DNA of 64,000 bases from Halorubrum depositum (GCF_007671725.1 NZ_VCNM01000002.1:868001-932000), one strand, 5' to 3'; counted from the first letter of the stretch, positions 15,416 to 24,555 are shown. Numbers and translations: made by a program. Notes: a model not told the origin generated them from the sequence alone.

Positions 15416-16483
15416 TCACTCCCGTATCCGGTCGACGTCCGCGACGAACGCCCGGAGCGCCTCGCGCGTCACGTGCGGCATGCAGACGACGCGGAGCTCG
15501 CCCGCGGCCGTCCGCGACACCTTCCAGCCGGCCTCCCGGAGCGCGTCGAACTCGGCCTCGGGGAGCGCCGCGGCGACGAGCGGGAGCGTTGGCTCGACCA
15601 CGTCGTAGCCGCGCTCGGCGAGGGCGTCGGCGAGCCACGCGGCGTTCCCGGTCGCCCGCTCGGTCGCCTCGCGGTAGCCGTCGGGCCACAGCGCCTCCAC
15701 CGCGGCGACCGCGCCGGCGACGCCCGCGCCGCTCCGCGTGCCCGTCAGGGTCGCCTGCGACCGCGTCTCCAGGTACGGCGTGTCGACCGCGAGCGCGTCG
15801 AGCGCGGCCGGCTCGCGGGCGAGGAGCCCGCCGGCGGGAACGGGCGCCCGTCCGAACTTGTGGGGGTCGATCGTCAGCGTGTCGACCGGGGCGTCGCCGA
15901 ACGACCACGCGCGGTCCGTGAACGGGAGGAGGAACCCGCCCCACGCGGCGTCGACGTGCATCAGCGCGCCGGCGTCGTGGGCGATCTCGGTCAGCGCCGG
16001 GATCGGGTCGACGCGCCCGTACTCCGTGCTGCCGGCGACGCCGACGACCAGGGCGGTGGCGTCGTCGACGGCGGCGGCGGCCGCGTCGATCCGGGCCCGG
16101 TAGTCGCCGTCGACGGGGAGCGTCCGGAGCCCGACGTCGAGCAGCTCCGCGGCCTTGTGAAACGAGAAGTGGCCGCTCTCGGGGACGACGACGTTGACGT
16201 CGCTCGCGTCGTGGCGGTTCCGGGCGGACCGGAGCGCCTGCACGTTCGCCTCGGTCCCGCCGGATGTGACGTAGCCGGCCGCGTCGGTCGGCGACGGGTG
16301 GTCCGCGAGGGTCGCGAGCAGCTCGACCGCGCGCTCCTCCAGCGACGCGACCGCCTCGTAGGTGGCCGGGTCGCCGGGGTTCGTCGCGAGGTAGCGCTCG
16401 GCCGCCGCCCGGGCCGCGGGGTGCGGTTCGGTACACATCGAGGAGAGCACCCGGTCGAACGACTGCGGCTCGAGCCCCTGCAT
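15416..16483 (-). CDS. mfnA: PLP-dependent tyrosine/aspartate decarboxylase (MfnA family)
   Basis: 355-residue group II amino-acid decarboxylase using pyridoxal phosphate. The cofactor lysine is Lys209 in [18 protein letters not shown]; the cofactor ring stacks near His105/His109 ([10 protein letters not shown]) and Asp178 (HVDAAWGG). MfnA makes tyramine for methanofuran in methanogens, but Halobacteria lack methanofuran; the Thermococcus homolog works as L-aspartate decarboxylase providing beta-alanine for coenzyme A, which is the more likely role here. ATG 16483 gives the standard N-terminus ([16 protein letters not shown]); longer readings are not supported. It lies 131 bp downstream of ppsA on the same strand. 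Confidence 0.88.
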   Translation of the reverse strand: MQGLEPQSFDRVLSSMCTEPHPAARAAAERYLATNPGDPATYEAVASLEERAVELLATLADHPSPTDAAGYVTSGGTEANVQALRSARNRHDASDVNVVVPESGHFSFHKAAELLDVGLRTLPVDGDYRARIDAAAAAVDDATALVVGVAGSTEYGRVDPIPALTEIAHDAGALMHVDAAWGGFLLPFTDRAWSFGDAPVDTLTIDPHKFGRAPVPAGGLLAREPAALDALAVDTPYLETRSQATLTGTRSGAGVAGAVAAVEALWPDGYREATERATGNAAWLADALAERGYDVVEPTLPLVAAALPEAEFDALREAGWKVSRTAAGELRVVCMPHVTREALRAFVADVDRIRE

Positions 16484-16614
16484 TCGACGGAACGTCGCCG
16501 CGGAGGGTCTTACCCGTTCCGCTCTCGGGTCTCGCGGCCGCCCGACGGCGGACCGCGGTCCGATGCCGCCGGACGGGGAGATCGCGGCCCGCGACCGCCG
16601 GAGGACCGGCCGCG

Positions 16615-18990
16615 TCAGCGCACCGAGTCGAGGAGGAGCCGCTGTTCGGTCCGCTTCACCTCGTGTTGTACGTCGCGGACGGCGTCGATGTTCGCGGAGA
16701 TGGAGGAGACGCCCTCCTCGACGAGGAAGTCGACCATCTCCGACTTGGAGCCGGCCTGCCCGCAGATGCTCGTGTCGACGCCGAGCTCGCGGCACGTCTC
16801 GATCGTGTCGCCGATCAGCTGGAGCACCGCGGGGTGGAGCTCGTCGAACCGGCCGGCGACGTGCTCGTTGTTGCGGTCGACCGCCAGCGTGTACTGCGTG
16901 AGGTCGTTGGTGCCGAAGGAGGCGAAGTCGATCCCGGCGTTCGCCAGCTCCTCGATCTGCAGCGCGCTCGCGGGCGTCTCGATCATCACGCCCCAGCGGT
17001 GCGTCTCGGGGTCGATGCCGGCGTCGCGCATGTGGCCCGTGATCGCTTCGACGTCGGCCGCGTCGTTGACGAGAGGGAACATCACCTCAAGGTTGTCGTA
17101 CCCCATGTCGAAGAGCCGCGCGAACGCCGCGAGCTCCTGCCGGAACGGGTCGGGCTTGTCGAGGCTGCGCCGGATCCCGCGCCAGCCGAGCATCGGGTTG
17201 TGCTCGTTCGGCTCGCCCTCGCCGCCCTCCAGCTCGCGGAACTCGTCGGTGGGCGCGTCGATGGTGCGCACGCGGACCGGCCGCGGGTAGAACTCGTCGG
17301 CGACGCGGCGAACGCCCTCGATCAGCTCGTCCTGATACGCGCGGGCGCCGTGGTCGGCGATGTACTTCTCGGGCGTCTTCCCGAGCGAGAGCACCATGTG
17401 CTCGATCCGGAGGAGCCCGACCCCGTCGGCGCCCGTCGCGGCCGCGCGCTCGGCCGCCTCGGGGATCGAGACGTTCACCTTCACCTCCGTCGCCGTCATC
17501 GGCTTCACCGGCGTCTCGGGGCGGGCCGCCTCCACGGGCTCGAACTCCTCGCCGGACTCGGCCTCGGCGTCGGCCCCGGCGCGCACGGTCCCCTTGTCCC
17601 CGTCGAGGGTGACCTGCTGGCCGTCCTCGAGCAGCCGCGTCCCGTTCCCGGTGCCGACGACGGCCGGGACGCCGAGCTCGCGGGAGATGATCGCGGCGTG
17701 GCTCGTCATCCCGCCCTCGTCGGTGACGATCCCCGCGGCGCGTTTCATCGCCGGGACCATGTCCGGCATCGTCATCTCCGTGACCATCACGTCGCCCTCC
17801 TGGACCTGGTCGAGGTGGTCGAGCTTGTGGACGATCCGGACCGCCCCGGAGACGACCCCCGGACTGGCGCCGAGCCCGTCGACGAGGACGTCCTCGTCCG
17901 ACCCGGCGGTTCCGCCGTTGGCCGCGCCGGGCTGGCCAGACGCCGCGTCCCCGGCGGTGGACTTTCTCGGTGTCTCGCCGCCGGTTCCGCCCGCATCCGC
18001 GTCGCCCTCGTCGCCCTCGTCGCCCTCGTCGCCCGCGTCCTCCTGAATCGTCGTGATCGGGCGCGACTGGAGCATGTAGATCTCGCCCTCGCGGATCGCC
18101 CACTCGACGTCTTGAGGGGTCCCGTAGTGGTCCTCGACGCGCTCGCCGAGCGCGACCAGCTCCTCGATCTCCGCGTCGGAGAGGACCCGCGCGGTGCGGC
18201 GCTCCTCGTCGACGTCGAGCTGGACGGTCTCGCCCGTCTCGTCGTCTTTCACCATCTCCACCTTCTTGTCCGCGACAGTGACATTTTCGACGGCGCCGCG
18301 TTCGCGGTCGTACACGTAGTTGTCGGGCGAGACCGTGCCGGAGACGACCGCCTCGCCGAGCCCCCACGCGGCCTCGATGGTGATCTGCGGATCACCGGTC
18401 GAGGGGTGGCTGGTGAACATCACGCCGGACTTCTCGGCGTCGACCATCCGCTGGACGACGACCGCGATGTCGACGTCGGCGTGCGGGAACCCGCGTTGCT
18501 GGCGGTAGTAGATCGCCCGCTGGGTGAACAGCGACGCCCAACACTCCTTCACCCGGCGCAGCAGGTCGTCCTCGCGGACGTTGAGGAACGTCTCCTGCTG
18601 GCCGGCGAACGAAGAGTCCGGGAGGTCCTCGGCCGTCGCGGAGGAGCGCACGGCGACGAACGCCTCGTCGTCCCCGTCGCCCATCGAGCGGTACCGTTCC
18701 AGGATCTCCTCGCGGACCTCCTCGGGGAACGGCGTCTCCAGGATCAGCTCTTCGGCGCGCTCCTCGGCCGCGCGGAGCGCGGCGGAGTCCTCGGGGTCGA
18801 CGTCGACGGCCGAGAACAGCTCCTCGTCGATCCCCGCCTCCTCGATGAAGGTCCGGTACGTGCCCGCGGTGACGGCGAATCCCGGGGGAACCGGGAGTCC
18901 GGCACCGATGAGTTCACCGAGCGAAGCGGCCTTCCCGCCGACGGTCCCGACGTCGTCGGCGTCGACGTCCTCCAGCCAGAGTACTGCCAT
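16615..18990 (-). CDS. ppsA: phosphoenolpyruvate synthase
   Basis: Converts pyruvate, ATP and water to phosphoenolpyruvate, AMP and phosphate, the entry step of gluconeogenesis. The 791 residues comprise an ATP-binding domain (1-320, starting [28 protein letters not shown]), a phosphohistidine domain with His431 in [21 protein letters not shown], and a PEP/pyruvate-binding barrel ending in Cys743 ([11 protein letters not shown]). Between the first two domains lies a halophile-specific disordered linker (about 315-370) with EGD repeats. Length matches the family apart from this linker. The promoter upstream contains a TrmB-like operator, consistent with activation when sugar is absent. Confidence 0.95.
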   Translation of the reverse strand: MAVLWLEDVDADDVGTVGGKAASLGELIGAGLPVPPGFAVTAGTYRTFIEEAGIDEELFSAVDVDPEDSAALRAAEERAEELILETPFPEEVREEILERYRSMGDGDDEAFVAVRSSATAEDLPDSSFAGQQETFLNVREDDLLRRVKECWASLFTQRAIYYRQQRGFPHADVDIAVVVQRMVDAEKSGVMFTSHPSTGDPQITIEAAWGLGEAVVSGTVSPDNYVYDRERGAVENVTVADKKVEMVKDDETGETVQLDVDEERRTARVLSDAEIEELVALGERVEDHYGTPQDVEWAIREGEIYMLQSRPITTIQEDAGDEGDEGDEGDADAGGTGGETPRKSTAGDAASGQPGAANGGTAGSDEDVLVDGLGASPGVVSGAVRIVHKLDHLDQVQEGDVMVTEMTMPDMVPAMKRAAGIVTDEGGMTSHAAIISRELGVPAVVGTGNGTRLLEDGQQVTLDGDKGTVRAGADAEAESGEEFEPVEAARPETPVKPMTATEVKVNVSIPEAAERAAATGADGVGLLRIEHMVLSLGKTPEKYIADHGARAYQDELIEGVRRVADEFYPRPVRVRTIDAPTDEFRELEGGEGEPNEHNPMLGWRGIRRSLDKPDPFRQELAAFARLFDMGYDNLEVMFPLVNDAADVEAITGHMRDAGIDPETHRWGVMIETPASALQIEELANAGIDFASFGTNDLTQYTLAVDRNNEHVAGRFDELHPAVLQLIGDTIETCRELGVDTSICGQAGSKSEMVDFLVEEGVSSISANIDAVRDVQHEVKRTEQRLLLDSVR

Positions 18991-19335
18991 TCGTGTACCC
19001 GGAGGATCCGCGAGCCGACCTATGAAGCTTCCGGCCGAAGAAACGGTGAATAAAAGATTACTCAGTCGCGAGTTACGGGCGGGCCGAGGGGCGCGGCCGG
19101 AACCGGACGTCGCAGTCGCTTAATGGATCAAACGCGGGAAGCGGGTCGCAGAGCGCGCCGAAGAGTCGGTCGCAGAGCGCGAACGTGGGGAGAGGGCCGA
19201 AGCAGTCAGGGAACGACGAACCGTCTGTCGGTTCGTACCCCGTCATTCATTCCCGTCTATCCTATACTTACCTCCCAACAGGGGAATCAGCCCCAGTAAC
19301 GTGTTACAGGTGTTGTAACACCACTCTCCGGACGG
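18991..19335. promoter_or_regulatory. ppsA upstream region: TATA box, TrmB-like operator and an inverted repeat
   Basis: No gene is seen in these 345 bp. Reading toward ppsA, CTTTTATT (19056-19049) is a TATA box about 60 nt before the ATG. Immediately upstream, AACT-N7-GAGTA (19073-19059 on the minus strand) matches the TACT-N7/8-GAGTA motif of the haloarchaeal sugar-responsive regulator TrmB at all but one position. Sites upstream of TATA are the activating configuration. Near the other end GTGTTAC (19301-19307) and GTAACAC (19315-19321) form an inverted repeat with a 7-nt spacer, 14 bp past the stop of the next gene. Confidence 0.55.
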
Positions 19336-20133
19336 TCAGTCGTCGACGAGCCGCTCGCGCTCCGCGCGGAGGAGCCGCTCCCAGACGCCGAACAGCCGGC
19401 TGTTCAGGCCGTATCGGTCGTTCACCCGGCGGACCCACGCGTCGTCGGCGAACAGGAGGCGTTGGAACCGACGGACGCGCGGCGAGAGCGACGCCCGGTC
19501 GCCGGCGTAGTAGGACAGCGACTCCTCGCGGGTCCGCTCAACGAGGGCGGACGGGACGTCGACCCCGTCGGCCGCGGCGGCGTGGACGAACCACTCCAGA
19601 TGTAACAGCGCGTCGGCGAGGAGAAAGCGGTCGCGGAACCCCGAGACGCGAGCGAGCGCCGGCCGGCCGTCGATCGTCACGTCCCGAGGGCGGGAGAACC
19701 GCGGGGCGGTCACCGTCACGCCGGCGGCTCCCGCGACCGCGGCGGCGACGCGTCGGAGGCGCCAGTCGCCGTACCGCACCGGCGCGAGGAGCGCGAGCTC
19801 GTACCACGTCGGCAGCCACTCGCAGTAGGGCTCGGAGAAGGCGCCGTCGGCGAGCAGCGTCGCCGCGACCGACCGCGCCTCGGCGGGCGACAGCGTCGCG
19901 TGGTCGGTCCGGAGCCGGTCGACGACCCGCGTGCCGTCGATCGCGTCGACACCGGCGAGCCCCATGCCGTCGGCGACGTGCCGGGTGTACGCGCGGCTCG
20001 CCGCGTACCAGTCCGCGAAGTCGGCGGGGCCCGTCAGCCGGAGGAGTCGGAGGACCGTGATGCCTCGGCTACGTCCGCGGCCGACAAAACCGCTCCGCTC
20101 AACGCTCTGGAGTACGACCGAGTTCGGCCTCAC
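19336..20133 (-). CDS. protein of unknown function, third gene of the MinD-like operon
   Basis: Function unknown; up to 265 residues, soluble and mostly helical. Features: FADWYAASRAYTRHVADGMGLAGVDAIDG near the N-terminus, CEWLPTWYELALLAPVRYGDWRLRRVAAAVAGAAGV in the middle (hydrophobic but not clearly membrane), a paired ALLHLEWFVHAAAADGVDVPSALVE helix, and an Arg-rich end (LNSRLFGVWERLLRAERERLVDD). The only in-frame start is GTG 20133, giving a 35-bp overlap with the upstream gene; the true start may differ. Being the last of three same-strand overlapping genes, it probably works with the MinD-like ATPase. Confidence 0.65.
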   Translation of the reverse strand: MRPNSVVLQSVERSGFVGRGRSRGITVLRLLRLTGPADFADWYAASRAYTRHVADGMGLAGVDAIDGTRVVDRLRTDHATLSPAEARSVAATLLADGAFSEPYCEWLPTWYELALLAPVRYGDWRLRRVAAAVAGAAGVTVTAPRFSRPRDVTIDGRPALARVSGFRDRFLLADALLHLEWFVHAAAADGVDVPSALVERTREESLSYYAGDRASLSPRVRRFQRLLFADDAWVRRVNDRYGLNSRLFGVWERLLRAERERLVDD

Positions 20134-20779
20134 CGGCGTCGGCGTCGCCGGAGTCGTCCGAGAGCGTCGCGTCGAGCCCCCACTCGTCGGCGCGCTCGGC
20201 CGCCTCCTCCCGCGCCTGCTCGCGTATCGCCTCGATCCGGTCGTCGTCCGCGAGGAACGCCGCGACGGCGTCGGCGTCGTCCGCCTCCGGGTCGGTCAGC
20301 CGCTCGTCGGGCGCCCGCTCGCGGGTGCGGTCGGCGAGCGACGGGTCGTCCGCGAGTTCCGTCGCCGCCGCGCCCGGCGCGACGCGGAGCGCGTCCGTCT
20401 CGTGGGCCGCGTCGAGTCCGCCGTCGTCGACCGCGTACAGCTCGACGCGGTACGGGCCGGGCACCGCGAGCTCGGCGAGCGCGTCGGGGCCGCCGCTGTC
20501 GCTCACCGTGTTGTACGCGAGCACGGGAACCCCGTCCGCGAAGGTGAGGACGCCGCGCGCGTCCCCCTCCAACAGGAGCGTCTCCTGCGGGACGAGCGTC
20601 GCGTAGCCGGTCAGCTCGCGGTCCAGCGCCCGCGAGAGCGTCGTGGCCACGTCGGAGACGACCCGCGATCGGAGGAGGGTCCCGCGGGGGATCCGGAGCT
20701 CCGGCGCGTCGCTCGATTCCCCCCTCCCGTCTCCCCTCGGTTCCGCCGACTCTCCCGTCCCGTCTGCGGAACCCGTCAT
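20099..20779 (-). CDS. protein of unknown function, possible PATAN/DUF4388-like domain, MinD operon
   Basis: Function unknown; 226 acidic residues. A charged, Gly/Ser-rich N-terminus (1-28) precedes a folded region (about 29-130). Within it, LTGYATLVPQETLLLEG, GVLTFADGVPVLAYNT, DALAELAVPGPYRVELY follow the pattern of PATAN/DUF4388 domains (G-x-L-x-F-x-x-G-x-P-V-x-A... then G-x-Y-x-x-x-x), found in bacterial signalling proteins near small GTPases and ParA-type ATPases. This is pattern reading only. The C-terminal third is Asp/Ala-rich with a probable helix (AAFLADDDRIEAIREQAREEAAE). Its ATG overlaps the stop of the MinD-like gene by 4 bp. Confidence 0.7.
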   Translation of the reverse strand: MTGSADGTGESAEPRGDGRGESSDAPELRIPRGTLLRSRVVSDVATTLSRALDRELTGYATLVPQETLLLEGDARGVLTFADGVPVLAYNTVSDSGGPDALAELAVPGPYRVELYAVDDGGLDAAHETDALRVAPGAAATELADDPSLADRTRERAPDERLTDPEADDADAVAAFLADDDRIEAIREQAREEAAERADEWGLDATLSDDSGDADAGEAELGRTPER

Positions 20780-21543
20780 GGCGTGTCCGGCACGACCGCG
20801 CTCCGGAACCGGTCGGCGACCGCGTCGCCGTCGCCGTCGCGCACGTCGAGCCGGGCCGCCGCCCGTCGGTAGCCGGCCGCCGCGTCGCTCTCCGGCGCGT
20901 GCGCGAGGAGGGGTTCGCCGGCTCGACGCGCCGCCCTGACCACGTCGCTGTCGGGGACGCGTGCGAGCACCGGCCCGCCGAAGTGGCGCTCGGCCTGCTC
21001 GGCCACGTCCGCGGCATCGTCCCGGACCTTGTTGAACAGGACGCCCGCCGTCTCGGTGCCGTACGAGCGGGCGTACTCCTGTACCTTCAGCCCGTCAGAG
21101 AGCGCGGGGATCGTCGGTTCGACGACGACGACGACCCGATCCGCGAGGACGACGGGGAGGACCGCCGACTTGGAGCCGAGCGCGGCCGGCGAGTCGAGCA
21201 GGAGCACGTCGGTGTCGCTCGCGAGCTCGGCGACGACGTCCCGGAGCCGTCCCGGCTCGGCTGCCTCGAACCCCGCGAGCGACGTGCCGCAGGGGACGAC
21301 CGAGAGCCCGAACCGGTCGTACGTCGCCTCCGCGACGTCGGTCGCGGTCCCCTCGACGAGTAAGTCGTGGAGGGTGACCGCCGCGTCGTCGAGCCCGGCG
21401 TGAAAGAGGAGGTTCGCCATCCCCGTGTCGGCGTCGACGACGGTGACGTCGTGCTCGTCGGCCAACGCCATCCCGAGCGCGAGCGTGCTCGTCGTCTTGC
21501 CCGTGCCGCCCTTCCCGCTGGCGACCGCGAACGCCTCGACCAT
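20776..21543 (-). CDS. MinD/ParA-family ATPase
   Basis: 255-residue P-loop ATPase of the MinD/ParA family, proteins that dimerise with ATP and position other molecules in the cell. Deviant Walker A is ASGKGGTGKTTSTLALG (about residues 8-24); switch I-type VVDADTGMANL and Walker B-type LLLDSPAALGS follow, as does the NKV base-recognition motif (FNKVRDD). The C-terminus (RRAAARLDVRDGD...) shows no clear amphipathic membrane-targeting helix, so it may not bind membranes like bacterial MinD. ATG 21543 is chosen over GTG 21549. Haloarchaea carry several MinD paralogs, at least one positioning archaella and pili; which paralog this is cannot be told. Confidence 0.88.
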   Translation of the reverse strand: MVEAFAVASGKGGTGKTTSTLALGMALADEHDVTVVDADTGMANLLFHAGLDDAAVTLHDLLVEGTATDVAEATYDRFGLSVVPCGTSLAGFEAAEPGRLRDVVAELASDTDVLLLDSPAALGSKSAVLPVVLADRVVVVVEPTIPALSDGLKVQEYARSYGTETAGVLFNKVRDDAADVAEQAERHFGGPVLARVPDSDVVRAARRAGEPLLAHAPESDAAAGYRRAAARLDVRDGDGDAVADRFRSAVVPDTP

Positions 21544-21672
21544 GCGCACACCTGTCCGGTCGCTCGGCTAAAGCCTGTCCATCGCGAATCCCACCCATCG
21601 CGGGCGTGAGGGAGCGCGGCTACGGCCGACTCCACCGCACAGCGTTTTGCCGTTCGGCGCCAAACGGCGACC

Positions 21673-22983
21673 ATGCCGACCGTCATCGACGCCGACGCGT
21701 TCCGCGACCGGATCGACGAACGCCGCCGCGGCGAGCGGTCCTTCGCCCTCGTCGACACGCGGCCGGACGAGAGCTACGAGAGCTGGCGGATCGCCGACTC
21801 GGTCCACTACTTCTACAAGCCGTTTCACGAGTTCGACGCCGACGACTTCGCGGCCGAGACCGGGGTCGGCCCCGACGACGCCGTCGTCACGGTCTGCGCG
21901 AAGGGGAAGGCCTCGCTCGACTTCGCCGAGGAGCTCGAAGCGGCGGGGTACGACGACGTGACGGTCGTCGCGGACGGGATGCGCGGCTGGTCGGGCGTGT
22001 ACGACCGGACGGCAGTTCCGCTTCCCGATGCCGGAGACGACCCCCTCGACGTCGTCCAGATCCAGCGGCGCGCGAAGGGGTGTCTGGGGTATCTCGTGGT
22101 GGGCGGGCGCTCGGCCGAGGAGAAGGCCGCTTCCGACGGCTCCGACCGCGTCGCCGTCGCCGATCCCGATGGCTCCGACCGCGTCGCCATCGCCGTCGAC
22201 GTCTCCCGTCACGGCGACGAGTGGCGGGAGGCGGCCGCCGAGCGCGGCGCGTCGATCGCGGCGGTCCTCGACACGCACGTCCACGCCGACCACCTCTCCG
22301 GCGGTCGGGACCTCGCCGACGATATCGGCGTCCCCTACTACCTCCCGGCGGCGGCCGCAGAGCGCGACGTGGCGTACGACTTCGAGCCGCTCGGGCGCAA
22401 CGAGACGCTTGACGTCGGCGGCGCCGACGTGAAGGCGCTCGCGACCCCCGGCCACACCTCTGACATGGCGAGCTACCTCGTCGGTCGGTCGGCGGTGCTC
22501 ACCGGCGACGCGCTGTTCACCGACAGCGTCGGCCGGACGGAGCTACAGTTCGGGGACGCCGACGATAGCGCGAAAGAGACGCCGGACGGTTCCGCGGACG
22601 CGGCGGACGCGACGCACGGCGCGACACAGCTGTACGACTCGCTCCACGGGACGCTGCTCGCGGAGCCCGACGACGTCGTCGTCTGCCCGGGCCACTTCGC
22701 GGTCGGGAACGACGGAACGACCGGTGACGTCGTGCCCGGCGAGCCGGTGACGACGACGGTGGGCGCGGTGCGCCGAAAGCTGGAGGTGCTCGGACTCGAC
22801 CGCGAGGCGTTCGTGGAGCGGATCACGGCGACGCTGCCTGAGAAGCCGCCGAACTACGAGTCCGTCATCGCGGCGAACCGCGGGGTCGAGTCGCCGCCGG
22901 ACGAGACCGCGGCGATCGAGTTAGAGCTCGGACCGAACCGGTGTGCGGCGGACGCGGGCGGGGAGTCGACGGCGGACGACTAA
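21673..22983 (+). CDS. rhodanese–metallo-beta-lactamase fusion (persulfide dioxygenase-like)
   Basis: 436-residue soluble fusion. The N-terminal rhodanese domain (1-115) has the catalytic Cys75 in VCAKGKAS. The metallo-beta-lactamase domain (about 125-400) has THVHADHLSG (His202, His204, Asp206, His207), His261 (TPGHTSDM) and Asp279 (LTGDALF), the mononuclear iron set of ETHE1-type persulfide dioxygenases. A fusion of the two would pass persulfide sulfur between them for sulfide detoxification; substrates are inferred. Two Ser/Asp-Gly insertions (about 150-172 and 300-320) are halophilic additions. The start is the ATG at 21673. It is divergent from the MinD-like operon. Confidence 0.88.
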   Translation: MPTVIDADAFRDRIDERRRGERSFALVDTRPDESYESWRIADSVHYFYKPFHEFDADDFAAETGVGPDDAVVTVCAKGKASLDFAEELEAAGYDDVTVVADGMRGWSGVYDRTAVPLPDAGDDPLDVVQIQRRAKGCLGYLVVGGRSAEEKAASDGSDRVAVADPDGSDRVAIAVDVSRHGDEWREAAAERGASIAAVLDTHVHADHLSGGRDLADDIGVPYYLPAAAAERDVAYDFEPLGRNETLDVGGADVKALATPGHTSDMASYLVGRSAVLTGDALFTDSVGRTELQFGDADDSAKETPDGSADAADATHGATQLYDSLHGTLLAEPDDVVVCPGHFAVGNDGTTGDVVPGEPVTTTVGAVRRKLEVLGLDREAFVERITATLPEKPPNYESVIAANRGVESPPDETAAIELELGPNRCAADAGGESTADD

Positions 22984-22998
22984 ACCACCGGTTATCGG

Positions 22999-23283
22999 TC
23001 ACCCGCCGTCCGGCCGGTTCGCGATCCGGGCCGCGAGCTCCCGCGCGGCGTCGACGTGATCGTCGGCCTCCGGGTCGCCGGTCCCGTCGACTTCCGCGAG
23101 CAGCGTCCGGATCTCCGCGGCTCGTCGGACGACGGTCGCGTCGTCGACCTCGCCGTCGGCGATCTCCGCGGCCAGCGCCTGGGCCTCGCCGAGTCGCCAG
23201 CCGGCCTCGCGCTCCATCGGGCGCTCCTCGGTGGCCGCGAGGTGGTCGCGTAACGCCGCGACCGGATCGGACTCGTCGCTCAC
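22999..23283 (-). CDS. small helical haloarchaeal hypothetical protein
   Basis: Function unknown; 94 residues, entirely helical by pattern and highly acidic: DPVAALRDHLAATEERPMEREAGWRLGEAQALAAEIADGEV and DDATVVRRAAEIRTLLAEVDGTG. No cysteine, signal peptide or membrane segment. The start is a GTG at 23283, 7 bp after the stop of the upstream small gene, so they are one operon. The stop lies 15 bp from the convergent rhodanese-fusion stop. Confidence 0.65.
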   Translation of the reverse strand: MSDESDPVAALRDHLAATEERPMEREAGWRLGEAQALAAEIADGEVDDATVVRRAAEIRTLLAEVDGTGDPEADDHVDAARELAARIANRPDGG

Positions 23284-23290
23284 GGTCGCG

Positions 23291-23563
23291 TCACTCGTCG
23301 TGGATGAAGACGAGCCGCTTCGTCTCTGTGTTACACAGACAGAGGTCGATCCCGTCCCTGGTGGCGCCGATCTGCTGCCAGCCGTGGTCGCTGACGAACA
23401 GCGTCTGGAACACGCCGCGGTCGCAGTCCGGGTTCGGGCACCCGACGCCGGCGGCGTTCTTGTAAACGGTCGTCCCCCCGCCGGAGCTCTGACGCACCAG
23501 CCCGTCGCGCAGCGAGCGGAACTCCTCGGCAGACATCGGTCCGTCCGTGTCTTCGTCTCCCAT
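23291..23563 (-). CDS. small haloarchaeal hypothetical protein with Cys-rich zinc-finger-like core
   Basis: Function unknown; 90 residues. After an acidic start (MGDEDTDGPMSAEEFRSLRDGLVR) a core contains GCPNPDCDRGVFQTLF and DLCLCNTETKRLVFIHDE, so four Cys arranged as two pairs could bind zinc. The ATG at 23563 lies 23-31 nt from a strong TATA box (minus-strand TTTATATAT, 23594-23586), supporting a leaderless transcript. It forms an operon with the following 94-residue gene. Separate transcription from endonuclease V is likely because that gene ends 101 bp upstream of this start, with the promoter in between. Confidence 0.75.
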   Translation of the reverse strand: MGDEDTDGPMSAEEFRSLRDGLVRQSSGGGTTVYKNAAGVGCPNPDCDRGVFQTLFVSDHGWQQIGATRDGIDLCLCNTETKRLVFIHDE

Positions 23564-23585
23564 GTCTTCGCGTTCGCGGGCCACA

Positions 23586-23594
23586 ATATATAAA
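23586..23594 (-). promoter_or_regulatory. TATA box for the two-gene small-protein operon
   Basis: TTTATATAT on the minus strand is centred about 27 nt before the ATG at 23563, the standard spacing of a leaderless haloarchaeal promoter. It is one of the best TATA boxes in the window. Confidence 0.7.
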
Positions 23595-23664
23595 CCGGCG
23601 GTCCGTGACAGTCCGTGCCAGGATCGAGCGGCGATGGATCGGAAGAGCCGGGCGAATTCGCGAG

Positions 23665-24555
23665 TCAGTCCTCCCCGCGCTTCACGGCGTCCGCGTACGC
23701 GTCCGCGAGCCGAGTCGGCTCGGGGAGCTTGTACCCCGCGCACAGCGCGTCGACCAGCTCGACGGTCGTCTCGGCCGAGACTCGGTGTCCGGGGCTCACG
23801 TACAGGGGATTCACGCGGCGGCTGTTCGGGTACTGCCGCGACTGGAAGGCGTGGCCGATGACCAGGGACTCACCGGGGTCCGCCGTCTCGATCGAGTCGT
23901 CGGCGCGGATCGGCGTCCGCCACCCCTCGGGTCGCTCGTCGGTCGGATCGTCGGGCTCGCCGCACAGCAGGCTCTTCGCGACGCCGACGCTCGGGACGTC
24001 GAGCAGGACGCCGACGTGGGTCGCGATGCCGGCCTCCCGGAAGTGGATCCGGCCGGAGCCGTCACAGACCAACAGGTCCGGCTCGGCCTCCAGTGCGTCG
24101 AGCGCGGCCAGCATCGGCTCCCCCTCGCGGAACGCGAGGAGGCCCGGAACGTACGGGATCGAGAGCGGCGTGGTCGCGCTCGCGTACTCGATCACGACCC
24201 CGTCGCGGACCGCGACCGCAGCGGAGACCGCCCTGTCCTCGCCGTCGTCGGGGGTCAGGAACGCCTGATCGACGCCGACCACGACCGGTGCGTCGGGGTC
24301 GCCGACGTCTCGGTGCGTACCCGGGAGCGTCTCTTGGTGCGCGTCCGGGAGCCCGTCGGTCAGATCCGCGGGGTCGTCGATCGCCACCGCGGCCGGGTCG
24401 AGGCCGTGATCGTCCGCGAACGTCGCCGTCGCGGCCAGCTCGCGCTGGAGCGACTCCATCTCGGCTCGAGAGAGGACGGGATCCGGGAGGAACTCCGGGC
24501 GCGCGACGGCCCCCGGGTCGACCGGGGGCGACCGCACCGAATCCGGCGGCGACAT
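23665..24555 (-). CDS. nfi: endonuclease V
   Basis: Repair enzyme that nicks DNA near deaminated adenine (inosine). In its 296 residues the family motifs are intact: GVDQAF with Asp96, VPGLLAFREGEP with Glu144, LVCDGSGRIHFREAGIATHVG with Asp165, GVAKSLLCG and NPLYVSPGHRVS. The N-terminal 90 residues are longer than usual but contain the expected helix (AEMESLQRELAATATF). Its ATG abuts the stop of the rhomboid gene with no gap, so the two are translationally coupled. The functional link between a membrane protease and a DNA repair nuclease is unclear and may only reflect compact packing. Confidence 0.92.
   Translation of the reverse strand: MSPPDSVRSPPVDPGAVARPEFLPDPVLSRAEMESLQRELAATATFADDHGLDPAAVAIDDPADLTDGLPDAHQETLPGTHRDVGDPDAPVVVGVDQAFLTPDDGEDRAVSAAVAVRDGVVIEYASATTPLSIPYVPGLLAFREGEPMLAALDALEAEPDLLVCDGSGRIHFREAGIATHVGVLLDVPSVGVAKSLLCGEPDDPTDERPEGWRTPIRADDSIETADPGESLVIGHAFQSRQYPNSRRVNPLYVSPGHRVSAETTVELVDALCAGYKLPEPTRLADAYADAVKRGED

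Noticed and set aside
18000-18040. Repeated CTCGTCGCC units (in ppsA)
   Set aside because: They lie within the ppsA frame and encode the EGD-rich acidic linker; a coding low-complexity stretch, not a regulatory repeat.
22999-23563. Two small overlapping-style genes as a toxin-antitoxin pair
   Set aside because: Neither has a recognisable toxin or antitoxin motif, and the Cys-rich one looks like a general zinc protein with its own strong promoter.
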